A DNA stretch of 64,000 bases from Kazachstania africana CBS 2517 (lineage: Eukaryota; Ascomycota; Saccharomycetes; Saccharomycetales; Saccharomycetaceae), in NCBI RefSeq assembly GCF_000304475.1, contig NC_018945.1:434001-498000 (forward strand). The letters run 5' to 3'. Both the position numbers and the translations under genes were made by a program. Shown here piece after piece: positions 1-8,662 of this stretch; position 1 is the first letter of the stretch, and each line of letters opens with the position of its first letter. The notes under the pieces were generated by a model. That model saw only the letters and a list, made by a program, of their open reading frames with translations, made no database searches and was not told where the DNA came from.

Positions 1-1
1 T

Positions 2-1210
2 GATGAGATAAGGCCTAATAAAAGAAGAGAACCTTTAGTGGACTTAAGTACGAATCGAAAGGAGCCTGAATTGAAAAGGTTTAAGACTTTTGAAGAGAAC
101 AAGAAGCGCGATGAAATAATCAATGAAAAGGAAAATGTTGTTCAAGACGTACCAAAATCTATGAAACGTGTCGAAATAATGGAGCCTAAGATGTCACATA
201 GACAAAGAAATGTCATAAATGTTAATGAAACGGAATATGAAAAAATTGAGTTGTTAGGTAGAGGTGGATCCTCGAAAGTTTATAAGGTGAAGGGCCCTTC
301 AAATAAGGTGTTTGCACTGAAAAGAGTTGTATTTGATGAGTTTGATGACTCAAGTATAAATGGGTTTAAAGGTGAAATTAAATTACTAAATAAATTAAGA
401 AATGAAAATCGTGTTGTTAAATTATTTGATTATGAGATGAATCAAGGATTACTATATTTGATCATGGAATGTGGTGATGTTGATTTATCTCAGATATTGA
501 ACCAAAAAATCAATTTAAATCTACCATTTGACATTGAATTTATTCGATATTATACACGTGAAATGATTAAATGTGTTAAGGTAGTGCATGATAATGGTAT
601 TGTTCATTCTGATTTAAAACCTGCAAATTTTGTCTTAGTGAAAGGCGTGCTAAAGATTATTGATTTTGGTATAGCTGACGCGGTGCCTGATCATACGGTT
701 AATATATATCGAGAGACACAGACAGGTACACCAAATTATATGGCACCTGAGACGTTAATTGCGATGAATTATACAAATAATGGAGCCAAAGATTTGAAAT
801 GGAAGGTTGGTAAGCCGTCTGATGTTTGGTCATGTGGATGTATAATTTACCAAATGATTTATGGTAAAGCACCATATGCTGGATTTCAAGGACAGCATAG
901 AATTTTTGCAATAATGAATTCTGATGTTAAGATAGTTTACCCAGAGAAGACGAATGAAGAGGAGCTAATACCTAAGACCATGGTTGAGTTGATGAAGAAT
1001 TGTCTAAGGAGGGATCCTGGTAAGAGATGGACAGTAGATGATATTTTATCATCTACATTTTTGAATCCAATAGTTACCTCCCAATCATTTATTAGGGATT
1101 TAATTAAGAATGCGATTACATTTGGTTCTCAACAGAAGATTGTATCTGAAGACAAGATTAACGATTTAACTAACGATGTGTTGACCAGGCTGCAAGAATT
1201 TAAGATGTAG
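2..1210 (+). CDS. MPS1: Mps1 dual-specificity protein kinase, C-terminal part (5' end outside window)
   Basis: This is the kinase of spindle-pole-body duplication and the spindle assembly checkpoint. The frame is open to the left edge from base 2, so the N-terminal half lies outside the window. About 402 codons are visible; the whole family member has about 760. Counting from base 38, the kinase domain spans about residues 69-344. It has the glycine loop GRGGSSKVYKVKG (74-86), the lysine in ALKRV, the catalytic loop IVHSDLKPANF, DFG (209-211) and MAPE (235-238). HSD in place of HRD is normal for yeast Mps1. The kinase region matches S. cerevisiae Mps1 almost residue for residue. The next gene is GPD1, as on chromosome IV, but MPS1 points the opposite way relative to GPD1 compared with S. 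cerevisiae. There is no in-frame ATG near the edge, so the 5' limit is the window boundary and not a start codon. Confidence 0.96.
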   Translation, partial: DEIRPNKRREPLVDLSTNRKEPELKRFKTFEENKKRDEIINEKENVVQDVPKSMKRVEIMEPKMSHRQRNVINVNETEYEKIELLGRGGSSKVYKVKGPSNKVFALKRVVFDEFDDSSINGFKGEIKLLNKLRNENRVVKLFDYEMNQGLLYLIMECGDVDLSQILNQKINLNLPFDIEFIRYYTREMIKCVKVVHDNGIVHSDLKPANFVLVKGVLKIIDFGIADAVPDHTVNIYRETQTGTPNYMAPETLIAMNYTNNGAKDLKWKVGKPSDVWSCGCIIYQMIYGKAPYAGFQGQHRIFAIMNSDVKIVYPEKTNEEELIPKTMVELMKNCLRRDPGKRWTVDDILSSTFLNPIVTSQSFIRDLIKNAITFGSQQKIVSEDKINDLTNDVLTRLQEFKM

Positions 1211-1225
1211 TTAATTGGCAACAAA

Positions 1226-1251
1226 ATATATATATATATATATATATATAT
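1226..1251. repeat. TA dinucleotide microsatellite
   Basis: About twelve TA units lie just after the MPS1 stop codon. It is a simple repeat, probably part of the 3' untranslated and polyadenylation region, where TA-rich efficiency elements are usual in yeast. Confidence 0.9.
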
Positions 1252-1431
1252 TTATTGTATATCATAATAAGAAATCATGTGATCGTCCACGTGACTAAAC
1301 GATAAATGACTTTTTGACTGAAATGTGCTATTAGATTGTGAGATAAGATAAGAAAGCAGACAAGAATTTCAGCCTGGTATAAGTGAGACTAATTTGATAC
1401 CGTCCCTACATACATCAATGGTTTTGACCAT

Positions 1432-2009
1432 GGGACAACAGTTGTCCCTCGTCATAAATCCTTGCGTGTGCCCAAGGTTGGTAGCACAAGAGAGAGAGAG
1501 AGAGAGACAGAGGGACAAATGGAGGAAGATAGAAGTTCAAAGAAAAGGAGCAGAGGGGATCAGAATGGTGAGGGGCAGTGGAAGCAATGGAGGGACAAAA
1601 AAATCGAAAGGGCAAAAAAAAAAAAAAAAAGAAAATTCCTGCGATAAGAGATCACGAGGAGTAGTCGTGGCTCTTAATTTCTTTTTTTTCCTTCTGTTAT
1701 TCGGAATATGGGAGATGGCCTTGGTGGGACAAAAGAAGAAACGTGAGCTGTGCTGCAAAGAGGGACAATCAAAATCACGATCTCTTCAGTGCGCCAACGG
1801 TACCCGGAATTTTTCTTATCGATACAGCGTAACTACTACCTTCGTCACGAATTGGTACGGAAAAGAAAAATTTGCCACGCGAAGGATGCGCGCACACGTG
1901 CAGATTTTCCGGATGGATAGCCGGAAGAGGGACAAAAAGAGTCATTTTTTCTTGTTACCAAAGTTTTTGGGCCTCTCAAAGAAAAAAAGATAAGAGCCAG
2001 AGGGACAAA
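1432..2009 (+). promoter_or_regulatory. GPD1 upstream array of GGGACAAA (Hot1-type) motifs
   Basis: Exact GGGACAAA octamers occur at 1512-1519, 1592-1599, 1726-1733, 1929-1936 and 2002-2009. GGGACAAT is at 1762-1769. GGGACAAC at 1432-1439 faces its own reverse complement at 1441-1448, forming a 17-bp palindrome. Most exact copies are preceded by A or AGA. Two AGGGG stress-response (Msn2/4) cores lie near 1554 and 1571. GGGACAAA is the element reported for the osmostress factor Hot1, and GPD1 is a classical Hog1/Hot1 target. The assignment to Hot1 is inference; the motif density is seen directly. The rest of the 1.26-kb gap holds poly-A and GA tracts and no credible gene. Confidence 0.7.
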
Positions 2010-2470
2010 AAAATTACATTGGGACTTCTTTTTTTTTCTTTCGTTATCGGCCAATGAGTCAATCACGCGCGGTGTGACGGATAACGGTGCAGCAGCTAAT
2101 CACAGACTCACGATAAACGTAATTATGCAACCAAAAACGGAAAAGCCGAAACAAGTAAAAAAAAGGTCAAAAAAAAGGCCAAATTTTTAATGAAGGCCAA
2201 AGAGAAAAAAAAAGGTTCTCTCTTGTAATGATCAGTAAAAAATGGGGCAAAGATAGCATAGAAAACTCAAAAGTCGGTTTCTCCGACAATGATCACAAAT
2301 TAATATATAAAGACTAGTAATTTTCTTACAAAGGATTAAATATATCTTATTCCCTTTTTTCAATTATATTTTCTTTTTTATATAAATACAACAAAGACAA
2401 ATTATTAATTGTATCAATTTTTAATAAAAAGAGACACTGATAATAATTATAAATTAAGATAAAATAAAAA

Positions 2471-3643
2471 ATGGCTGCTACTGATAGATTAAATCAAACT
2501 TCTGATATTTTAAATGCTTCTATTAAAAGGAACACTTCTACTGCTTCCTTAACTGCTTTAGATCATCCTTTTAAAATCACTGTTATCGGTTCTGGTAACT
2601 GGGGTACTACTATAGCGAAGGTCATTTCTGAAAATACAGCTTTAAATCCACAATTATTCGCTAAGGAAGTTCAAATGTGGGTCTTCCAAGAAAAAATTGA
2701 AGGTCAAAATTTAACTGATATCATTAATACAAGACATGAAAATGTTAAATACTTACCTGATATCAAGTTACCAGAAAATTTATTTGCCAATCCAGATTTA
2801 GTTGACTCTGTTAAAGACGCTGATATCTTGGTTTTCAATATTCCACATCAATTTTTACCAAGAATTGTTGGTAATTTGAAAGGTCACGTTAAGCCAACCG
2901 TTCGTGCCATTTCATGTTTGAAAGGTTTCGAAGTTGGTAAGAAGGGTGTTCAATTATTATCTTCATACATTACTGATGAATTAAACATTCAATGTGGTGC
3001 TCTTTCAGGTGCCAATTTAGCTCCAGAAGTCGCCAAAGAAAACTGGTCTGAAACCACTGTTGCATATCATATCCCAGAAGATTTTAGAGGCGAAGGTAGA
3101 GACGTTGACCATAAAGTCCTAAAAGCTCTTTTCCATAGACCATACTTCCACGTCAATGTCATTGAAGATGTTGCTGGTATTTCTATTGCCGGTGCTTTGA
3201 AAAATGTCGTTGCATTAGGTTGTGGTTTTGTTGAAGGTCTTGGCTGGGGTAACAATGCCTCTGCCGCTATTCAAAGAGTTGGTTTAGGTGAAATAATAAA
3301 ATTCGGTCAAATGTTCTTCCCAGAATCAAGAGTTGAAACATACTATCAAGAATCTGCCGGTGTTGCAGATTTAATTACTACATGTTCTGGTGGTAGAAAC
3401 GTTAGAGTCGCCAAACATATGGCCAAATCTGGTAAAGATGCATTTGAAGCTGAAAAGGAATTATTAAATGGTCAATCTGCACAAGGTATCATTACATGTA
3501 AAGAAGTTCACGAATGGTTAGAAACTTGTGAACTTTTAGATGAATTTCCATTATTCGAAGCTGTTTATCAAATTGTCTACAATAATGTACCAATGGAAAA
3601 CATTCCAGATATGATTGATGAATTAAATACTTTACAAATGTAG
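2471..3643 (+). CDS. GPD1: NAD-dependent glycerol-3-phosphate dehydrogenase
   Basis: Reduces dihydroxyacetone phosphate to glycerol 3-phosphate with NADH, the committed step of glycerol synthesis in osmoadaptation and redox balance. The protein has 390 residues against 391 in S. cerevisiae Gpd1. The dinucleotide-binding motif GSGNWG lies at residues 40-45. The conserved lysines are in SCLKGFE (K151) and GALKNVVALG (K244), followed by GNNASAA. The N-terminus looks like Gpd1, which carries a PTS2 peroxisomal signal, but the segment here, RLNQTSDIL, has isoleucine where PTS2 needs His or Gln. The ATG at 2471 is in an A-rich leader (AAAATAAAAA) typical of highly expressed yeast genes. Codon use is strongly biased in the same way. 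The upstream region carries the GGGACAAA array. It could equally stand for the GPD1/GPD2 ancestor; the position next to MPS1 and RPN4 supports GPD1. Confidence 0.97.
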   Translation: MAATDRLNQTSDILNASIKRNTSTASLTALDHPFKITVIGSGNWGTTIAKVISENTALNPQLFAKEVQMWVFQEKIEGQNLTDIINTRHENVKYLPDIKLPENLFANPDLVDSVKDADILVFNIPHQFLPRIVGNLKGHVKPTVRAISCLKGFEVGKKGVQLLSSYITDELNIQCGALSGANLAPEVAKENWSETTVAYHIPEDFRGEGRDVDHKVLKALFHRPYFHVNVIEDVAGISIAGALKNVVALGCGFVEGLGWGNNASAAIQRVGLGEIIKFGQMFFPESRVETYYQESAGVADLITTCSGGRNVRVAKHMAKSGKDAFEAEKELLNGQSAQGIITCKEVHEWLETCELLDEFPLFEAVYQIVYNNVPMENIPDMIDELNTLQM

Positions 3644-4706
3644 AGTATTATCTTTAAAGTAGCATCATCATCAACATTTTCCATTTTTTTTGCATTATTG
3701 ATAGAAGACAACCTCATAAATATTCATAGATTTATATTTTAAAAAAATATATAAAAGATACAATTATAAAAAAAAATATCAAGCATTATCTTATTATGTT
3801 TACATTGAACATGGAATGTCACGTAAAATTACTTGAAGTTATATGGACCGTTCTCGCAGATATAACACTAAGAATCCACGATACAGCGGTCGATGAATCC
3901 ACATTCGAGCTAATAAATATTTGCCCTTATACACCTTACACAACCTGTTGAAATGCGGGATACGGGAAGCTATTACCCGTGTAACACCTCTCCTGTTCTA
4001 TTTACCTTGAACTTACCCGATTGTGAATGACGCAAAGGTTTTACAAGTAGCTTACACACAGTCCAAAAGCTCAGCGTTTGTTCTGTCACGGAAGAAATGA
4101 GACAACACTACAAAGAAATGGCAAAAAATTGGCAGAAAGGATAAAAGAGCATGTAATAAAAAACAAATGGGAGGTCTCAAGGGATATAGAGAACTGATGC
4201 GGGGAGCCAAGTGCTACAAAGGAAGGTAAGACAGATGCTTTTAGTTCAAACTGTCCTCCATCTCGGTATAAAGTATAAAACTGCTGCTGAAGTTGCACAC
4301 CTTTAAAAACTCTGAGACGTGGGATCTAAGTAATTCCAGACGTGGGATATGGATAGTTTGAAGTAATTTTTTGATTTCATAAAATACTTGCGTATACATA
4401 GTACTTACTGTCGTTTGTTCCTTATATTGCTTCTCAACGTCTATCAAAGAATTACTTGCTTTACCCTGCCACACAAACATACACTCCTTTTCTAGGAGAC
4501 TTCTCTTTGCGCTATGAATCTCAATGCATCGAAAAAAAACAACACTGTCTGTTACCCGTCCAAATATAAAGAGTACTTTGAGTAGTCATTCCTTTGCCTA
4601 TATTTTGCACGTGATGTCATACGGAGGAACCCCGCCAGGTCCCCGCCTCCCTTCCCACAATAAAAAAATGTCTTGTAAGACACGGCAGCGAAAGACAACA
4701 ACCAAG

Positions 4707-4755
4707 AATTGTGGCATTGCCCGAGACGCAAAAATGACACGGCTTTGCCACAATT
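4707..4755. repeat. Inverted repeat upstream of permease (15-nt arms)
   Basis: The left arm AATTGTGGCATTGCC (4707-4721) and the right arm GGCTTTGCCACAATT (4741-4755) pair at 13 of 15 positions, with an uninterrupted core of 10 bp and a loop of 19 nt. It lies about 460 bp upstream of the permease ATG. It could be a bipartite factor site or a relic; no family is recognised. Confidence 0.6.
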
Positions 4756-4762
4756 ATTTTTC

Positions 4763-4800
4763 CCACACGGCGACGAGCGTCTCTCGGCCGTCGCGTGTGG
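4763..4800. repeat. GC-rich imperfect palindrome upstream of permease
   Basis: CCACACG (4763-4769) plus CGACG (4771-4775) pair with CGTCG (4889 is not meant; the arm is 4789-4793) plus CGTGTGG (4794-4800). This makes a 12-bp stem with one bulged base and a 13-nt loop. It is unusually GC-rich for this locus and contains CGG/CCG triplets of the kind bound by zinc-cluster factors. Confidence 0.55.
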
Positions 4801-5010
4801 AAAGGCATTTCTTTTTCTTTTCTTCACTCGGCAATTCTCTTCGCATAAATCACGTGACCGCACCAGTATATCGATGCGGGAGGAACCGTATTGCCCCGTT
4901 GCGACTGCAGACATCTTTTTCCACAATTTGATGAACATCTTGTGCCATCACCAATTAAAGACTAAAATGCTCACTGTAAAACATTTTCTTACTAAGATGG
5001 TATGCCCTAC

Positions 5011-5040
5011 TTCTACTATTACTACTACTACTACTACAAG
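5011..5040. repeat. ACT trinucleotide microsatellite
   Basis: A short run of ACT/ATT units lies about 180 bp upstream of the permease start codon. It is a simple repeat with no evident function. Confidence 0.6.
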
Positions 5041-5216
5041 TAGTGCCGTCTCTAAACTATTACGAATTGTGTCGAAACAGTTACTAAGTCAGTTGATCTT
5101 TGCTAATAATTTTTTTTTTTCACTCTTGAATGATTTCTATATAATACTTTAATATATCATTATACCTACAATATTTCCTCATCTCTAATCTACTACAGAG
5201 TAATTATCCATCGCAT

Positions 5217-6881
5217 ATGTCAAAATCTATATCGTCTGCTACTAATAGCAGTGAGGAAATATCAATATCAAAGAAACAACAAGATCATCTCATATATGAA
5301 ACAACATCTTATGGTGTCAATGAAGTTTATACGATAGATCCTGAAGCTAACATCAGAGAAGATCTAACGAGAGCTTTAAAGCCTCGTCATATCAATATGA
5401 TCTCTATTGCAGGTATTATCGGTACAGGTCTATATCTATCAACTTCCACTTCTCTGCATAAAGGTGGTCCAGCTTCTCTTTTCATAAATTATTCCCTTAT
5501 AGGTGGTATAGTTTACTTAACTCTATTATGTCTAGCAGAAATGTCTACTTACATGCCAATTAGTGGTTCTTTCTGTACATATGCAAAGAAATTTGGTTCC
5601 GACTCTTTCGCTATGGCTCTAATGTGGAATTATTGGTTTAATGACGCTGTCTCTGTCGCAAGTGATTTAACCGCTTTACAATTAGTAATGGACTATTGGA
5701 ACACTGATTCAAACCATTTCCCTTACTGGGCTGCTTCCCTAATCTTTTGGTTCTTTGTATTGTCTCTAAACGTCATTCATGTCAGATTCTATGGAGAGGC
5801 AGAATATTGGTTAGCAATGTTAAAAGTTATTGCAATCATTATCTTCTTTATCATGTCTATCATCGTCAATGTAGGTCATAACCCTCAGCATGAATACATC
5901 GGTTTCAAAAATTGGACCGTAGGTGAAGCTCCTTTTGTAGATGGCTTCAAAGGTTTTGCATCTCTTTTCGTCAGTGCAAGTTTCGCTTACGGTGGTACTG
6001 AATCAATCACTCTAACAAGTGGTGAATCCGATAATCCATTGAGAAATACTCCAAAAATCGTCAAAACTGTCTTTTGGAGAATCCTTTTCTTCTACATCGG
6101 TACAACTTTCTTCATTGCAATGAATGTTCCATATAACTATCCAGGCCTTTCATCAGGCTCCGTTGTTACTTCTCCATTCACCATCGTTTTCAAAATGGCT
6201 GGTACTGCTGGCGCAGGTTCCTTCATGAACGCAGTCATCATGACTAGTGTCATCAGTGCTTGTAATCACGCCCTATTTGCTGGTAGTCGTATCATGTACA
6301 ATATGGGTCTAGAAGGTTACTTACCAAAAAGCATCGTCTCAAGAACTAATAGATACAAAGTTCCATACGTCGCAGTCCTCATCACTTGGGCAGTCGGTGG
6401 TCTATGTTTCGGTGCTTCATTCATTGGCGCAGGTACATTATGGACTTGGTTACAAAATATCGTCGGTGTCTCAAATCAATTAGCTTGGTTATGTATCGCA
6501 ATCACTTCAATTAGATTTAGACAAGGTCTTGAAGCCCAAAATAAGACTCACGAACTGAAATTCAAAAATTGGACTTACCCATTCGGTCCATATTTCCTAG
6601 TCGTTGCAGTCACTTTCATTATCCTCGTACAAGGTTGGTCATCATTCGCTCCATGGAACGTATCAAATTTCTTCTCAGTTTACATCGAATTATTCGTTTT
6701 CCCATTCTGTTTCATCATATGGTGGCTCTATAAAAGGGATCCCTTCGTTAAATGTAAAGATATGGATTTCGTCACCGATAAGTACGTCCCATCCCAAGAA
6801 ATTATCGAATTAAATGAAAAATTAGACAACTTGAAAGGTTGGAAAAGAGTTAGGCAGTTCAGTAGTGACTATCTCATTTGA
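5217..6881 (+). CDS. Amino-acid permease of the YAT/APC family, LysP-like
   Basis: A 554-residue membrane transporter of the amino acid-polyamine-organocation superfamily, with a soluble N-terminus of about 55 residues and roughly 12 hydrophobic segments. The first membrane segment carries GIIGTGLYLS after the conserved LKPRHINMIS, the usual YAT signature. Several blocks resemble bacterial lysine permease LysP more than yeast Lyp1/Can1: WNYWFNDAVSVASDLTALQL, FKNWTVGEAPF, GGTES...SGES and VFWRILFFYIG. Lysine or another cationic amino acid is therefore the best guess for the substrate, but this is inference from family resemblance. It lies between GPD1 and RPN4, where S. cerevisiae has GPM2, so it is not at a conserved position. 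The ATG at 5217 is the first in frame. It could also be a general YAT permease of other specificity. Confidence 0.85.
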   Translation: MSKSISSATNSSEEISISKKQQDHLIYETTSYGVNEVYTIDPEANIREDLTRALKPRHINMISIAGIIGTGLYLSTSTSLHKGGPASLFINYSLIGGIVYLTLLCLAEMSTYMPISGSFCTYAKKFGSDSFAMALMWNYWFNDAVSVASDLTALQLVMDYWNTDSNHFPYWAASLIFWFFVLSLNVIHVRFYGEAEYWLAMLKVIAIIIFFIMSIIVNVGHNPQHEYIGFKNWTVGEAPFVDGFKGFASLFVSASFAYGGTESITLTSGESDNPLRNTPKIVKTVFWRILFFYIGTTFFIAMNVPYNYPGLSSGSVVTSPFTIVFKMAGTAGAGSFMNAVIMTSVISACNHALFAGSRIMYNMGLEGYLPKSIVSRTNRYKVPYVAVLITWAVGGLCFGASFIGAGTLWTWLQNIVGVSNQLAWLCIAITSIRFRQGLEAQNKTHELKFKNWTYPFGPYFLVVAVTFIILVQGWSSFAPWNVSNFFSVYIELFVFPFCFIIWWLYKRDPFVKCKDMDFVTDKYVPSQEIIELNEKLDNLKGWKRVRQFSSDYLI

Positions 6882-7144
6882 ACAAATAATAGCCTTAAAA
6901 TAATTCGTAGTTATCATCATCATAAAAGTAGTATATATTCCTTGTATATATCCATCAAAAGCATATACGTAAAAACTGAAAAAATAGCACAGCATTTTTT
7001 TTGCACTCCAATCACGCCCATTTTGACCACTTTTTTGAATAAATTATTGATTAAAAGAAAATATTATCAAAATCTATTATGTATTATATTGAATCAATAT
7101 ATGAAAATGCATGCATAATCTCCTCTTTTTTAAGAAAAGTCGTC

Positions 7145-8662
7145 TCATCCAACAACGTACCCTATATTCTCCTTCGCATATTTAGTCACCTCCTGACGTT
7201 CTTGTACGCTTAAAGTTTCATGCTTCGATTTGATATGTCTTGTCAATGCATCTAGTCTAGAAAATGTCTTATCATAACCTTCATTTCCTAACATCCTTAT
7301 ACATTCGCTACAACGGAAAATAATTTTCTTTTTGGCATGAATAGTATTTTGATGTCTTGTTAAATCGTACGACCTGGAAAACTCAGCTAAGCACGGCTCT
7401 TTCGTTATGATATTTATTAAACGACACGTAAATATTTCATTAGAATCGCTATGTTTATTCGATATGGTCAGGTTTTCTTTCACTTTAGATTTTTTAACGC
7501 TGACTTTTTTATTGGATATTAATGAATATGAAGGTAATGAATTTATAACACTGTGTTTGGTTTTGTTTTCTTTGGTATTACTTATGTGGCTACTGTTATT
7601 GTTAATATTTGTCAAAGGAACCCTTTTGCTTTTATAAAATGTTTGCTTAGAAGGAGAAGGAGAAGGTGTAAGAATAGTAGTTTTATTTGTAGTCAATGCA
7701 AAATTAATAGATGGCCTGTTTTGATTCGAAAAAGATTTGGATCTTTCCGATTCCGTTAGTTGATTATTGAATAATATATCGTCCATCGCGCCTGAGGAAC
7801 GCTCGTTGAAACTATCTTGTACCAGCAGTGGTTCATCATCAACATCATCGTCATCAACATCCCCATCTAAAATAGCAGTATTGTACATTGGCCCATGTAA
7901 ACCATTCATGTCACTCTTACTTGTGTCAACAAAGTTGTATGGTACGATTAAATCATTCTCAATATCATCAAAAAATACTTGATCATCTTCAAAAACATTC
8001 CCATCATCGTCTTCGTCATCTTCATCGTCACCTTTAAACTCATTGTCGAAGATTAATTTCGCATTTTCATTATTCAAAGCGACATTGTTATCGTTATCCT
8101 GTAGAGAGTAGTACATCTTGGAATCATTGAAATTGAGAGACTCGTCTTCCATAGAGTAAAAGTTATCCGTATCGTTCATATAGTCATTCGATATCCTAAT
8201 ATTGTATGGTAAAAATTCTCGCTGACCTGAGGCATTATAGTTGTTATTGAAAGAAGTATTATTATTATTATTATTATTATTAATAAAAGGGTTCGGAACG
8301 CTCAGTACATTGTTTAAATTCACTGTCTTAGCAACAGGGGTGCTATGAACTGTACTTGTGCTTGACCTAGTTGACACATCAGTACTAGTAGTAGAAGCAA
8401 TGCCAGTACTTGTAGTTGTGGTTAAGGAGGGATTTCCGTATTTGTTGAACATCTCCTGATCACTATATTGATTGAAATCATTTTTGGAATATCTATTCAC
8501 ATCAGCAAAAAGAGCACTATTCTGTGACTGCTCGACAGTACCATCGCTATTCAGAACTGGATCCTGGTATGAATAATCCATTTCTTTGTGCTTCAAATGA
8601 TATAATTCATCCTCTAAGACGTCTGTCAAGGTTCTTTTCAAAGTAAGTTCTGCAGAAGCCAT
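7145..8662 (-). CDS. RPN4: Rpn4 transcriptional activator of proteasome genes
   Basis: A C2H2 zinc-finger activator that binds the PACE element (GGTGGCAAA) of proteasome genes and is itself a short-lived proteasome substrate. The protein has 505 residues (531 in S. cerevisiae). The N-terminus MASAELTLKRTLTDVLEDEL is nearly identical to Rpn4 and forms part of its degron. The middle has a poly-Asn tract, acidic clusters (DDEDDEDDD and VDDDDVDDE) and serine-rich segments. The DNA-binding region is at the C-terminus: C413...H442 in CRLINIITKEPC...HQNTIH, then CSECIRMLGNEGYDKTF...HIKSKH. It ends in KENIGYVVG, as in Rpn4. A perfect heat-shock element lies upstream. An Rpn4 target, RPT2, with a PACE site in its promoter, lies 35 kb away in the same window. 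Confidence 0.97.
   Translation of the reverse strand: MASAELTLKRTLTDVLEDELYHLKHKEMDYSYQDPVLNSDGTVEQSQNSALFADVNRYSKNDFNQYSDQEMFNKYGNPSLTTTTSTGIASTTSTDVSTRSSTSTVHSTPVAKTVNLNNVLSVPNPFINNNNNNNNTSFNNNYNASGQREFLPYNIRISNDYMNDTDNFYSMEDESLNFNDSKMYYSLQDNDNNVALNNENAKLIFDNEFKGDDEDDEDDDGNVFEDDQVFFDDIENDLIVPYNFVDTSKSDMNGLHGPMYNTAILDGDVDDDDVDDEPLLVQDSFNERSSGAMDDILFNNQLTESERSKSFSNQNRPSINFALTTNKTTILTPSPSPSKQTFYKSKRVPLTNINNNSSHISNTKENKTKHSVINSLPSYSLISNKKVSVKKSKVKENLTISNKHSDSNEIFTCRLINIITKEPCLAEFSRSYDLTRHQNTIHAKKKIIFRCSECIRMLGNEGYDKTFSRLDALTRHIKSKHETLSVQERQEVTKYAKENIGYVVG
8254..8283. repeat. ATT trinucleotide repeat encoding poly-Asn in Rpn4
   Basis: Repeated TTA/ATT units on the plus strand encode a run of asparagines on the minus strand, near residues 127-137 of Rpn4. 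It is an in-frame microsatellite, probably length-variable between strains. Confidence 0.7.

Larger units (their letters stand above)
3644..5216. other. 1.57-kb intergenic region with Reb1-type sites, Mig1-like repeats and inverted repeats
   Basis: No convincing gene. Three TTACCCG Reb1 consensus sites occur at 3973-3979, 4013-4019 and 4552-4558. E-box CACGTG cores lie at 4608-4613 and 4851-4856. Two direct copies of CCCCGCC (Mig1-type) are at 4630-4636 and 4641-4647. Two inverted repeats are described separately. In S. cerevisiae GPM2 occupies this position; I see no remnant of a phosphoglycerate mutase here. The 3' part presumably holds the permease promoter. Confidence 0.6.

Noticed and set aside
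1394..1993. 199-codon open frame upstream of GPD1
   Set aside because: It is basic low complexity (poly-K and RER runs) caused by GA and poly-A tracts, has no family and overlaps the regulatory array.
3940..4010. Possible solo LTR starting TGTTGAAATG
   Set aside because: No matching CAACA end, target-site duplication or Ty-like body could be found.
1288..4856. CDEI-like CACGTG motifs at 1288, 1895, 4608 and 4851 as centromere candidates
   Set aside because: None is followed by an AT-rich element and a CCGAA-type CDEIII; they are ordinary E-boxes.
4524..5152. Open frames of 128-147 codons on both strands upstream of the permease
   Set aside because: They overlap each other, show no recognisable domain and no codon bias, and cover the GC-rich inverted repeats.
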